In this document: positions 34,753-43,308 of the stretch, one piece after another
Position numbering within the stretch: the first letter of the stretch is position 1
Layout: the number at the start of each line of letters is the position of its first letter
Source of the DNA: Salinimicrobium xinjiangense DSM 19287
GTDB taxonomy: Bacteria > Bacteroidota > Bacteroidia > Flavobacteriales > Flavobacteriaceae
Reading direction: 5' to 3'
Length of the DNA: 56,916 nucleotides
Assembly: GCF_000423585.1 (NCBI RefSeq)
Contig: NZ_AUIG01000030.1
Coordinates: 1-56,916 of the forward strand
The notes under the pieces: model-generated
Seen by the model: the letters and a program-made list of their open reading frames with translations, nothing else
Databases searched by the model: none
Told to the model about the DNA's origin: nothing
Program-made: the position numbers and the translations under genes

Positions 34753-35151
34753 ATGAAGGAGTTTTTTCAGAAATCCGCATCTTTTGCAATGGCACTTTTA
34801 GTGCTGTTCTCTACCGTGTCTTTTACGGTGGACAAGCATTTCTGTGGAGAAATCCTGGTAGATCAGGCTGTTTTTTCTGAAGCTAAGACCTGCGGAATGC
34901 ACGGCGATGTGCCCACTTCTTCTGAAGATGAATGCTGTGATGAAGAAAAAATTCTGGTTGAAGGTCAGAAGGAACTAAAGGTCTCCTTTGATGATCTCGA
35001 CCTGGAACAACAGGTTTTTCTTGCCGGATTTACTTATTCCTATCTTGAGTTGTTTATTGGAGAGCCGCAAGCTGAAACTCCTTTCTTTCATTACAAACCG
35101 CCTTTGCTCGTCTACGACATACAGTTACTGGACGAGACCTTCCTTATTTGA
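34753..35151 (+). CDS. HYC_CC_PP family secreted protein
   Basis: A 132-residue exported protein with an N-terminal signal sequence (about 1-25). It matches a Bacteroidota family named for its conserved HYC, CC and PP motifs: here H29-F-C31 (HFCG), Cys61-Cys62 (ECCDEE) and Pro116-Pro117 (YKPPLL), plus Cys47 in TCGMHG. Function is unknown. Members are often found beside heavy-metal efflux genes, as here, where cusA starts 77 bp downstream. Thiols and His suggest periplasmic metal binding; that is inference. TATTTTAG (34737-34744), a variant -7 element, lies just before the ATG. Confidence 0.8.
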   Translation: MKEFFQKSASFAMALLVLFSTVSFTVDKHFCGEILVDQAVFSEAKTCGMHGDVPTSSEDECCDEEKILVEGQKELKVSFDDLDLEQQVFLAGFTYSYLELFIGEPQAETPFFHYKPPLLVYDIQLLDETFLI

Positions 35152-35154
35152 TTT

Positions 35155-35219
35155 TTAAATTGATTTTTTAGACCCTGCACGCCGGGGTTGCTGTGTTTGT
35201 TCACATTTAATCAATTTAA
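35155..35219. repeat. Inverted repeat in the leader of cusA
   Basis: A perfect 11-bp inverted repeat, TTAAATTGATT at 35155-35165 and AATCAATTTAA at 35209-35219, flanks a GC-richer 43-nt spacer directly before the cusA ATG (35229). It could be a paired operator or an mRNA stem exposing or hiding the start. Confidence 0.45.
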
Positions 35220-35228
35220 TATCAAAGA

Positions 35229-38200
35229 ATGCTTAGCAAAATAATTCATTATTTCCTTTATAACCGGCTGGTCACCATGCTGCTGCTTATCTTTATGATA
35301 GGTTGGGGAATAGTCACATCTCCTTTTGACTGGGATTTTGATCTTCTTCCCAGAGATCCGGTGCCGGTGGATGCCATCCCCGATCTGGGAGAGAACCAGC
35401 AGATCGTCTTTACCGAATGGCCCGGCCGTTCGCCGCAGGACATTGAAGATCAGATCACATATCCTCTTACTACTTCCCTGCTGGGTATCCCGGGAGTAGA
35501 ATCTATTCGTAGCACTTCGATGTTCGGGTTTTCCAGTATCAATATCATCTTTAACGAAGATGTGGAATTCTACTGGTCCCGTACCCGAATCCTGGAAAAG
35601 ATCAACTCTCTGCCATCCAATCTGCTGCCGCAGGACGCGCAGCCTACTTTAGGTCCCGATGCAACTGCTTTGGGCCAGGTTTTCTGGTACACCCTTGAAG
35701 GCCGTGATCCCGATGGTAATGTCACCGGTGGCTGGGACCTGCACGAAATAAGATCTGTACAGGATTATTACGTAAAACTCGGTTTAAGCGGAGTGGAGGG
35801 AGTTTCGGAAGTTGCTTCGGTAGGTGGTTTTGTGCGGGAGTACCAGGTCGATGTTGATCCCGATGCGCTGAGGGCTTATAACCTGGGAATAGATCAGGTG
35901 ATGATGGCAGTGCGGAATTCTAACCGGGACATAGGTGCGAAGACCATTGAGATCAATAAAGCTGAATACCTCGTGCGAGGTCTGGGCTATATAGAATCTC
36001 TGGAGGATATCGAAAATACAGTCGTAGCCGTAAATAACAATACCCCCATACTCATCTCAGATCTTGCTGTAGTCACCCTGGGACCTGCCGAAAGACGAGG
36101 GGTGCTGGATAAGGCAGGAGCCGAAGTTGCCGGCGGAGTGGTGGTTGCCCGCTATGGATCCAATCCGCTGGCGGTGATCAACAATGTAAAAGATAAAATA
36201 GCCGAAATTGCTCCCGGAATGCCGACTAAAGTGCTGCAGGATGGTACAGTGAGCAAATTAACCATAGTTCCATTTTACGACAGAACCCAGCTCATCCAGG
36301 AAACTCTCGGAACTTTGGAAAATGCACTTTCCGATGAAATTCTCATCAGCATCATCGTAGTGATCATCCTGGTTCTAAATCTCAGAGCCTCCATTCTTAT
36401 TTCCAGTTTACTTCCCATTGCGGTGCTTATGACCTTTATTGCCATGCGCTATTTTGGAGTGGATGCCAATGTGGTGGCACTCTCAGGGATTGCAATCGCT
36501 ATTGGGGTAATGGTAGATGTAGGGATTGTCTTTGTTGAAAATACGCTGCGGCATTTGGAGTTTGATGAAAACAGGAATGCGAGAGGGGAAAAGCTGCTGC
36601 GGGTGATAAGGAATTCCACCATTGAAGTGGGACCTGCAGTGACAACCGCTTTGGCTACGACAGTAGTGAGTTTCCTTCCGGTCTTCTTTATGGAACATGC
36701 AGAGGGTAAACTTTTCCGGCCACTGGCTTTCACCAAGACATTTGCTCTTATCGCAGCCTTTTTGCTCGGGGTGATCGTGCTGCCTATGCTGTCGTATTAT
36801 TTCTTCTCCTTTAAATTGAATAAAGAAAGAACAAACCGCATCTGGAACTACAGTCTGATTGCCGGCGGAATTGTACTGGCGATCATTTTCGGAATGTGGC
36901 TGCCACTTGCCTTGTCAGTAATTGGAGTCTTAAGACTGCTGGAGCCGCAAAGCCGTGGTTTCCTGGGAAGATATTCAAAGGAGATCTCCCTTTTCATTAT
37001 CCTTGCAGTGACGATCTTTTTCCTCACCACGCATTGGATGCCGCTCGGGGTGCGAAATTCAATCATAGAGAATTATCTCTTCGTGATCATCCTGCTGGTA
37101 ATCACCCTTGCAGCACTACTGGCGGTGGTAAGATATTATGAGTCTATCCTTAACTGGTGTCTGGAAAACAAAAAAACATTTCTTGCGCTGCCAATTGTAA
37201 CCATTCTAATTGGGCTTTTGATCTGGCAGGGTTTTCCAAAGATCTTCGGATTCGTGGCAGATGGTGCTGAGAAGATCGGATGGGATATGAGGGAATCTTC
37301 AGGCTGGCAGGCAGCTTCAGAAACATTTCCCGGAGTAGGAAAAGAATTCATGCCTACTTTAAATGAAGGGAGCTTTTTGCTGATGCCTACTGCTATGCCT
37401 CACATGGGAATAGAAGGCAGTAAAGAGGTATTGCAAAAGCTGGATATGGCTGTGACCAATATTCCGGAAGTTGAGGTCGCCGTTGGAAAACTGGGAAGGG
37501 CCGAAACCGCAATTGATCCTGCACCGATCTCCATGTACGAGAACGTGATCAACTACAAGCCTGAATACATGCTGAATGAAAAAGGCAGAATGCAGCGCTT
37601 TAAAGTTGATGATGATGGAAATTTTATTCTAAAATCAGGAGAAGCCCTGGCTCACGAAGAAGCTATTCTAAGTAATCTTACTGCCCGGGACCTGGTGCCC
37701 GACGAGGATGGGGAATACTTCAGAAACTGGAGGGATCACATCAATAGTCCCGATGATATCTGGAATGAGATTGTAAGCGTCACCCGATTGCCGGGAGTAA
37801 CTTCGGCTCCAAAACTGCAGCCAATTGAAACAAGATTGGTGATGCTGCAAACAGGAATGAGGGCCCCTATGGGAATTAAAGTTTACGGACCAGATTTGCA
37901 AACCATACAGGAATTCGGATTTAAACTGGAAGAGCTGCTTAAGCAGGTGCCTTCAGTAAAACATGAAGCCGTTTTTGCCGACAGGATCGTGGGCAAACCA
38001 TACCTGGAGCTGGATATCAACAGGCAGAATATCGCCCGCTACGGCCTTAGCATTGAGCAGGTACAGCAAACAATCGAAACCGCTATAGGCGGAATGGAAA
38101 TCACCACCACCGTTGAAGGCAGGGAACGCTATCCGGTGCGGGTGAGGTATCCACGGGAATTGCGGAATTCTCCCGAACAAATTGAGCAGATACTGGTACC

Positions 38201-39056
38201 AACTCCCACCGGAGTGCAGATTCCACTTGGACAGCTGGTCGATGTGAATTATGTGCAGGGACCGCAAATGATCAAAAGTGAGGACACCTTCCTGGTAGGA
38301 TACGTGCTTTTTGACAGGAAACAGGATTACGCCGAAGTCAATGTTGTGAATGATGCGCAGGCATTGATCGCCGAAAAGATCGATACCGGTGAACTACAGG
38401 TGCCGCAGGGAGTCAGTTTCGAATTCTCCGGAAATTATGAGAACCAGGTGCGGGCGGTAAAAAGACTGGCAATTGTTATTCCTATCTCGCTGATCATTAT
38501 CTTCCTTTTGCTGTACTTCCAGTTCAAAACCGTTATCGCCTCTACGATTCACTTCTCCGGAGTGTTTGTAGCCTTTGCCGGTGGATTCATCATGATCTGG
38601 CTATACGGGCAGCCCTGGTTCATGGACTTCAGCATTTCAGGAATGAATATGCGCGACCTGTTCCAGATGGGCACCATCAACTTAAGCGTAGCGGTTTGGG
38701 TAGGTTTTATAGCCCTCTTCGGAATAGCAACCGATGATGGGGTACTTATGGGAACATATATTCACCAGGTTTTTGAAAAACGTGATCCGCGAACTGTACC
38801 GGCAGTAAGAGCTGCAGTTCTTGAAGCGGGGAAGAAACGGGTGAGACCTGCAATGATGACGACTGCAGTAACCATTATAGCACTTTATCCTGTTTTGACC
38901 TCCACCGGAAAGGGAGCAGATATCATGGTGCCCATGGCTATCCCTATTGTGGGTGGAATGGTCATCCAGATCATGACCATTTTTGTGGTGCCCGTTTTAC
39001 AGGCGATCTGGAGGGAAACTGTGGTTACAAGAGAAGCTAAAAAAATTGAAGAATGA
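35229..39056 (+). CDS. cusA: CusA/CzcA-family heavy-metal efflux RND pump
   Basis: A 1275-residue inner membrane RND transporter that takes metal from the periplasm and drives it out through a tripartite complex using protons. The TM4 phrase GIAIAIGVMVDVGIVFVENT (about 421-440) carries the proton-relay Asp. Met-rich porter segments (RLVMLQTGMRAPMGIKVYG, about 875-893) resemble the Cu(I)/Ag(I) Met pathway of CusA more than CzcA. Compared with E. coli CusA (1047 aa) it is about 230 longer, mainly through a hydrophobic insert at about 530-670 that adds membrane helices after TM6; this is usual for Bacteroidota members. The stop overlaps the TolC-like gene by 4 nt. Confidence 0.93.
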   Translation: MLSKIIHYFLYNRLVTMLLLIFMIGWGIVTSPFDWDFDLLPRDPVPVDAIPDLGENQQIVFTEWPGRSPQDIEDQITYPLTTSLLGIPGVESIRSTSMFGFSSINIIFNEDVEFYWSRTRILEKINSLPSNLLPQDAQPTLGPDATALGQVFWYTLEGRDPDGNVTGGWDLHEIRSVQDYYVKLGLSGVEGVSEVASVGGFVREYQVDVDPDALRAYNLGIDQVMMAVRNSNRDIGAKTIEINKAEYLVRGLGYIESLEDIENTVVAVNNNTPILISDLAVVTLGPAERRGVLDKAGAEVAGGVVVARYGSNPLAVINNVKDKIAEIAPGMPTKVLQDGTVSKLTIVPFYDRTQLIQETLGTLENALSDEILISIIVVIILVLNLRASILISSLLPIAVLMTFIAMRYFGVDANVVALSGIAIAIGVMVDVGIVFVENTLRHLEFDENRNARGEKLLRVIRNSTIEVGPAVTTALATTVVSFLPVFFMEHAEGKLFRPLAFTKTFALIAAFLLGVIVLPMLSYYFFSFKLNKERTNRIWNYSLIAGGIVLAIIFGMWLPLALSVIGVLRLLEPQSRGFLGRYSKEISLFIILAVTIFFLTTHWMPLGVRNSIIENYLFVIILLVITLAALLAVVRYYESILNWCLENKKTFLALPIVTILIGLLIWQGFPKIFGFVADGAEKIGWDMRESSGWQAASETFPGVGKEFMPTLNEGSFLLMPTAMPHMGIEGSKEVLQKLDMAVTNIPEVEVAVGKLGRAETAIDPAPISMYENVINYKPEYMLNEKGRMQRFKVDDDGNFILKSGEALAHEEAILSNLTARDLVPDEDGEYFRNWRDHINSPDDIWNEIVSVTRLPGVTSAPKLQPIETRLVMLQTGMRAPMGIKVYGPDLQTIQEFGFKLEELLKQVPSVKHEAVFADRIVGKPYLELDINRQNIARYGLSIEQVQQTIETAIGGMEITTTVEGRERYPVRVRYPRELRNSPEQIEQILVPTPTGVQIPLGQLVDVNYVQGPQMIKSEDTFLVGYVLFDRKQDYAEVNVVNDAQALIAEKIDTGELQVPQGVSFEFSGNYENQVRAVKRLAIVIPISLIIIFLLLYFQFKTVIASTIHFSGVFVAFAGGFIMIWLYGQPWFMDFSISGMNMRDLFQMGTINLSVAVWVGFIALFGIATDDGVLMGTYIHQVFEKRDPRTVPAVRAAVLEAGKKRVRPAMMTTAVTIIALYPVLTSTGKGADIMVPMAIPIVGGMVIQIMTIFVVPVLQAIWRETVVTREAKKIEE

Positions 39057-40306
39057 AAAACTCTGTAAAAATATCATTTTTGACAGGTCTGCTTTTTCTC
39101 TTCTTCGGAAGCATAAAAGCACAAACCCTGGAAGATTATCTGCAGATCGCTGCGGAAAATAATCCGGAAGTAAAGGCGGCCTACGCCGAATTTGAAGCAG
39201 CCATGCAGGAGGCACCTCAGGTCAAAAGTCTGCCCGATCCTACGCTTACTATGACGGCTTTCGGCAGCATGGTAGAGACAAGGCTCGGGCCACAGGAAGC
39301 TCGTTTCTCCCTGATGCAGATGTTTCCATGGTTTGGAACTCTTGCAGCCAGGGAAGATGTCGCCAGCCTGATGGCCGAGGCAAGATTTCAGGCATTCCTC
39401 AATGAACGGAATCAACTTTTTCTGGAAGTAAGCCGGCAGTATTATGAACTCTATGCTCTTCAGCAACAATTGAGCTATCAACAGGAGAACCTGGGTATAC
39501 TTCAGAATTACAAAGATCTCGCCCTCTCCCGTGTCAGCGCCGGAAGTGGAGCCCTTTCTGACGTGCTGCAGGCCGATTTGATGCGGAATGAATCTGTAAC
39601 CGGACTGGATATTCTCCGACTAAAAAAGGAATCGCTGGTGGTGCAATTCAATGCGCTGTTGAACAGGCCACGAACTGAAGAGGTGATCCTTCCGCAGGAA
39701 ATTGAAACAGGTGCCAAAAATGTCATTTTTGACACCCCTGTCTCAGGGAATCCCCGATTGGCAGAGCTTGAAAGAATGGAAGCCTCAGCAAAAGCCCGCG
39801 AGAAACTGGCGCAAAAGGAAGGTCTCCCCAATGTAGGGCTTGGAGTAGATTATGTAATAATCGGAGAGCGAATGGACATGGCCGTCGAAGACAGTGGCCG
39901 GGATGCTATCATGCCAATGATTTCGGTAAGCCTTCCTATCTTCCGCGGGAAGTATAAAGCGGCTAGGAAGCAGGCAGCTTTTATGGCGGAAAGTTATGAG
40001 CAGCGAAGGATTGGCCTGGAGAACCAGCTATCGGCTGAAATGGAAGCGGCAGTTTTTCAGGTGCGGGAAGCTCAGGCGATGTTAGCGCTTTACGAAAGAC
40101 AGGTAGAAAGCTCTGAACAGGTACTCAATTTGTTACTGTCCGGTTACCGCAATGCTTCCTCCAATTTTGAAGAGGTGTTGCGCGTACGGCAGGAACTTTT
40201 AAAATATCAGCTGGCAGTGGCAGAGGCAGAAGCTGCTTATCTCACTGCGCTGGCAAGGATCGATTATTTATCGGGTAAAACATTTGACTATGACAACAAA
40301 AACTAA
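39053..40306 (+). CDS. TolC-family outer membrane efflux channel
   Basis: A 417-residue outer membrane factor of the CusC/CzcC kind: signal peptide (residues 1-23, ending GSIKA), then long helical stretches with the OEP repeat pattern (YLQIAAENNPEVKAAYAEFE near 30-49; a second unit beginning RLAELERMEASAKAREKL near 232). It forms the trimeric exit duct for the CusA-CusB pump. The start overlaps cusA (ATGA) and the end overlaps cusB by 23 nt. An imperfect palindrome (39707-39741) lies within the coding sequence. Confidence 0.9.
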   Translation: MKNSVKISFLTGLLFLFFGSIKAQTLEDYLQIAAENNPEVKAAYAEFEAAMQEAPQVKSLPDPTLTMTAFGSMVETRLGPQEARFSLMQMFPWFGTLAAREDVASLMAEARFQAFLNERNQLFLEVSRQYYELYALQQQLSYQQENLGILQNYKDLALSRVSAGSGALSDVLQADLMRNESVTGLDILRLKKESLVVQFNALLNRPRTEEVILPQEIETGAKNVIFDTPVSGNPRLAELERMEASAKAREKLAQKEGLPNVGLGVDYVIIGERMDMAVEDSGRDAIMPMISVSLPIFRGKYKAARKQAAFMAESYEQRRIGLENQLSAEMEAAVFQVREAQAMLALYERQVESSEQVLNLLLSGYRNASSNFEEVLRVRQELLKYQLAVAEAEAAYLTALARIDYLSGKTFDYDNKN

Positions 40307-42041
40307 AAATATACTCATTATCGCCGGCACACTGGTAGTTGGAATGCTATTGGGCTGGCTGTTCTTTGGCGGAAGCGGAGAAGCACCGGCTCATGATCAC
40401 AGTGCCGAAGCCGGACAGGAAACGATATGGACCTGCTCCATGCACCCTCAAATAAGATCTGGGGAGCCTGGAAAATGTCCAATCTGTGGCATGGATCTTA
40501 TTCCGCTGGAAAGTGCTGATGTTGGTGAAAACCCGAATGCAGTACAAATGAGCGAATACGCCATGAAATTGTCAAATGTGCAGACACAGACCGTAGGCAG
40601 TGGAGCCGGCGAAAGAGAGCTGAGGTTGAACGGGAAAGTAAGTGTGGACGAACGCAATGCATATACCCAGTCAACCCATGTGCCTGGCAGGATCGAGCAG
40701 TTACTGGTGAATTTCACGGGAGAGGAAGTCCGTCGAGGACAATCCCTTGCTGTGGTCTATTCTCCCGAACTCATCACTGCCCAGGAAGAACTTTTACAGG
40801 CTTATGCAATTCGCAATTCACAACCCGAACTTTTTGAAGCCGCTAAACAAAAGCTCCGTAACTGGCGAATCGGCGAGAACCAGATCAACCGCATCCTCGA
40901 AAGCGGAAAGGCAACAGACCGGTTCACCATCACTGCCGATGTAGGCGGAGTGGTCACCGAGAAACTGGTTGAACTCGGAGATTACGTAGAGCGTGGAATG
41001 CCGCTATACCAGATCGCTGACCTGTCAAAAATGTGGGTTTTATTCGATCTTTATGAAAGGACAATAGGACTGGTTGAAAAAGGTGACAAGGTTGAATTCA
41101 CTGTAGCTTCTCTTCCCGGAGAAACTTTTGAAGGTACCATTGATTTTATAGATCCAATTTTGGACAGTCAAACCCGGGTAGCCACTGCAAGGGTTGAGAT
41201 CAAAAACACCAGATTAAAACCCGGAATGTTTGTTACGGGAGTGATAACTACATCCGGATCTGAAGTTGCTTCAGGATTAACTGTTCCAAAGTCGGCAGTG
41301 CTATGGACCGGAAAACGCAGTATTGTCTACGTCAATGAAGGTACAGCTACGAGTCCGTCATTCGTGATGCGCGAAGTAGTGCTGGGGCAGTCGCTCGGAG
41401 ATTCTTATGTAGTGCAGGAAGGACTTACAGCAGGAGAGGAGATCGTGGTAAATGGAACTTTCACTGTAGACGCGGCAGCACAACTTGCGGGGAAACCCAG
41501 CATGATGAATCCGGCGGTGGCAGCTTCGGCTCCTGCGCAGGAAGATGTGAGACAGTATCTTCAGAATAGCGGGTATGACTTTAGCGGGCAGGCTTCAGAA
41601 AAATTCCAGGCGCAACTGGGAAATGTAGTGTCCGTGTACCTTCAGCTTAAGGACGCGCTGGTGGAAGAAAAAGAGAAAGAAAGCTTAAATTTGACAAAGA
41701 AGTTCCAGGATGCTATTCAGAAGACAGAAGCTTCAGCCTTAAGCGGAGAAGCGAAAGCCTTTTGGGAAGAAAAGCAGAAATTTCTGCTTCAGCATGCAGA
41801 GGTTGGTGTGGAAGCAGAAAATATTCAGAAGCAAAGAGAAAATTTTGTCTATGTTTCTGAAGCGCTTATCAAAACGGTTGCGGCCTTTGGAGTAAAAGGC
41901 GAAAGCCTGTATGTGGATTATTGTCCTATGGCAAATTCCGACAAGGGAGCTTACTGGCTTAGCACCACAGCCGAAATCAGGAACCCGTATTATGGCGATG
42001 CCATGCTTAAATGTGGGGAAATAGTAGAACAACTTAATTAA
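40284..42041 (+). CDS. cusB: CusB-type periplasmic adaptor with metal-binding head and DUF3347 tail
   Basis: A 585-residue membrane fusion protein. A membrane anchor (about 8-30) is followed by a His/Cys-rich heavy-metal-binding domain (TCSMHPQI...CPICGM; Cys51, His54, Cys65, Cys68), the barrel-sandwich, lipoyl and beta-barrel domains (about 90-400) and a C-terminal DUF3347 domain (about 430-585) with YCPMA, EIRNPYYGD and LKCG. The DUF3347 tail repeats in the next gene. It links CusA to the TolC-like duct and may hand Cu(I) to the pump. The start could also be the ATG two codons later. It overlaps the TolC-like gene by 23 nt. Confidence 0.92.
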   Translation: MTMTTKTKNILIIAGTLVVGMLLGWLFFGGSGEAPAHDHSAEAGQETIWTCSMHPQIRSGEPGKCPICGMDLIPLESADVGENPNAVQMSEYAMKLSNVQTQTVGSGAGERELRLNGKVSVDERNAYTQSTHVPGRIEQLLVNFTGEEVRRGQSLAVVYSPELITAQEELLQAYAIRNSQPELFEAAKQKLRNWRIGENQINRILESGKATDRFTITADVGGVVTEKLVELGDYVERGMPLYQIADLSKMWVLFDLYERTIGLVEKGDKVEFTVASLPGETFEGTIDFIDPILDSQTRVATARVEIKNTRLKPGMFVTGVITTSGSEVASGLTVPKSAVLWTGKRSIVYVNEGTATSPSFVMREVVLGQSLGDSYVVQEGLTAGEEIVVNGTFTVDAAAQLAGKPSMMNPAVAASAPAQEDVRQYLQNSGYDFSGQASEKFQAQLGNVVSVYLQLKDALVEEKEKESLNLTKKFQDAIQKTEASALSGEAKAFWEEKQKFLLQHAEVGVEAENIQKQRENFVYVSEALIKTVAAFGVKGESLYVDYCPMANSDKGAYWLSTTAEIRNPYYGDAMLKCGEIVEQLN

Positions 42042-42066
42042 TACCTTAACTATAAACATCAGAAAA

Positions 42067-42660
42067 ATGAAACACACAAAAATGACAGTGCTCGCACTTG
42101 CAGGAGCTTTTATGTTTGCTTCCTGTGGAGAAACTAAAAAAGAAAATGCCGAAGAACCGGGATTGCCAATGCAGAATGAAATGCACCAGGAACACACAGA
42201 TGAAATGAGTGGAACCGGTGATATGGCCGGAAACCTGGATGACGGGCAGGAAGCCGAAGTAGAGTTCAGTGATGAGCGTATTGCAGCTGCTTACGGACAT
42301 TATAACCATGTAAGATCTGCATTGGTCAATACTAATGCAGAGGAAGCGCAAAATGGCGGAGAGATGCTCGTAGAGGCTCTTGAGGGAGTAGAGAACAATA
42401 CCGATGCACTTAAGGCGGCGCAGACTATTGCAAATACTGAAGATGTGAACGTTCAGAGAACAGCATTTTTGGACCTTTCTGCAGCTATGGAAGGATTGGT
42501 AAGCGGATCTATCAGTTCAGGAGAATTGTACAAGCAGTACTGCCCAATGGCCTTTGACGGACAGGGAGGTGCATGGCTTTCGGCTTCAAAAGAGATCAGA
42601 AATCCTTACTACGGCGATAAGATGCTGAAGTGCGGTAGCGTGAGAGAAACTTTAAAGTAA
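42067..42660 (+). CDS. DUF3347 lipoprotein of the copper island
   Basis: A 197-residue lipoprotein (lipobox FASC, Cys20) with a Glu/Met/His-rich linker (MQNEMHQEHTDEMSGTGDM, about 38-56) and a DUF3347 domain (about 70-195). Its end, YCPMAFDGQGGAWLS then EIRNPYYGDKMLKCG, closely matches the tail of the CusB protein just upstream. Conserved Cys and Met residues suggest Cu(I) or Ag(I) binding in the periplasm. It starts 25 nt after cusB. Function is inferred from context; it may buffer metal or deliver it to CusB. Confidence 0.85.
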   Translation: MKHTKMTVLALAGAFMFASCGETKKENAEEPGLPMQNEMHQEHTDEMSGTGDMAGNLDDGQEAEVEFSDERIAAAYGHYNHVRSALVNTNAEEAQNGGEMLVEALEGVENNTDALKAAQTIANTEDVNVQRTAFLDLSAAMEGLVSGSISSGELYKQYCPMAFDGQGGAWLSASKEIRNPYYGDKMLKCGSVRETLK

Positions 42661-42665
42661 TCAGA

Positions 42666-42703
42666 AAGATTCTGCCGGTCCTGTTTAGGTCCGGCAGAAT
42701 CTT
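42666..42703 (+). terminator. Strong intra-operon hairpin
   Basis: A perfect 13-bp stem, AAGATTCTGCCGG (42666-42678) with CCGGCAGAATCTT (42691-42703), loop of 12 nt, but only ATATAAGG follows, not a T run. It may be a weak terminator, attenuator or mRNA-stabilising structure between the pump genes and the DUF2911-regulator-CopA part. Confidence 0.55.
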
Positions 42704-42714
42704 ATATAAGGCCT

Positions 42715-43308
42715 ATGAAATTTAAAAATAAATTATTTCTTCTATTGGCGGTTAGTGCTGTTACTGCGGCTTGCGAATCGTCGAAAGAGAAGAAAGAGGA
42801 GCGACAAGAGATACACGAACATGAAACTGCACCTGTCAAAGACAGGAGTGGTAGCCTTAGCCCTCACACCGAAGCAATGGCCATAGTGGACGGGGCGCAT
42901 GTACACATCGATTATTCGGCCCCCAGTGTACGGGATCGAATTATCTTTGGAGGTCTCGTAGCTTTCGACAGGGTTTGGCAGGCAGGAGCACATAACGCCA
43001 CCTGGATTGAAACCGATAAAGACCTGGAGATTGGAGAAAGCATTTTACCTGCCGGGAAATATGGATTTTTCTTAATTCCCAGAAAACAGGATGAATGGAG
43101 CGTGATCTTTAATTCCCGCTGGGAACAACATGGCAAGGATGATTATAATGAAGCTGAAGACGTGCTTCGATTCAATGTTACTCCTCAGGAATCAAAAGAA
43201 CCACAAGAGGTGCTTAAATACGAGGTGAATAAGACGGGAGAAAAAACGGGAGATATTGTATTTTCCTGGGAAAAGAAAAAGATAATTATACCTTTCAGGG
43301 TGAAGTAG
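42715..43308 (+). CDS. DUF2911 lipoprotein
   Basis: A 197-residue lipoprotein (lipobox TAAC, Cys20) with a charged, His-containing linker (KKEERQEIHEHETAP) and a DUF2911 domain (about 60-197). Typical phrases are HIDYSAPSVRDR, IFGGLVAFDRVWQAGAHNAT, LPAGKYGFFLIP and WSVIFNS. DUF2911 is widespread in Bacteroidota with no known function. Its place directly before the HMA-AraC regulator (stop TAG and start ATG are adjacent) suggests joint expression in the metal response. A metal role is inference. Confidence 0.85.
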   Translation: MKFKNKLFLLLAVSAVTAACESSKEKKEERQEIHEHETAPVKDRSGSLSPHTEAMAIVDGAHVHIDYSAPSVRDRIIFGGLVAFDRVWQAGAHNATWIETDKDLEIGESILPAGKYGFFLIPRKQDEWSVIFNSRWEQHGKDDYNEAEDVLRFNVTPQESKEPQEVLKYEVNKTGEKTGDIVFSWEKKKIIIPFRVK

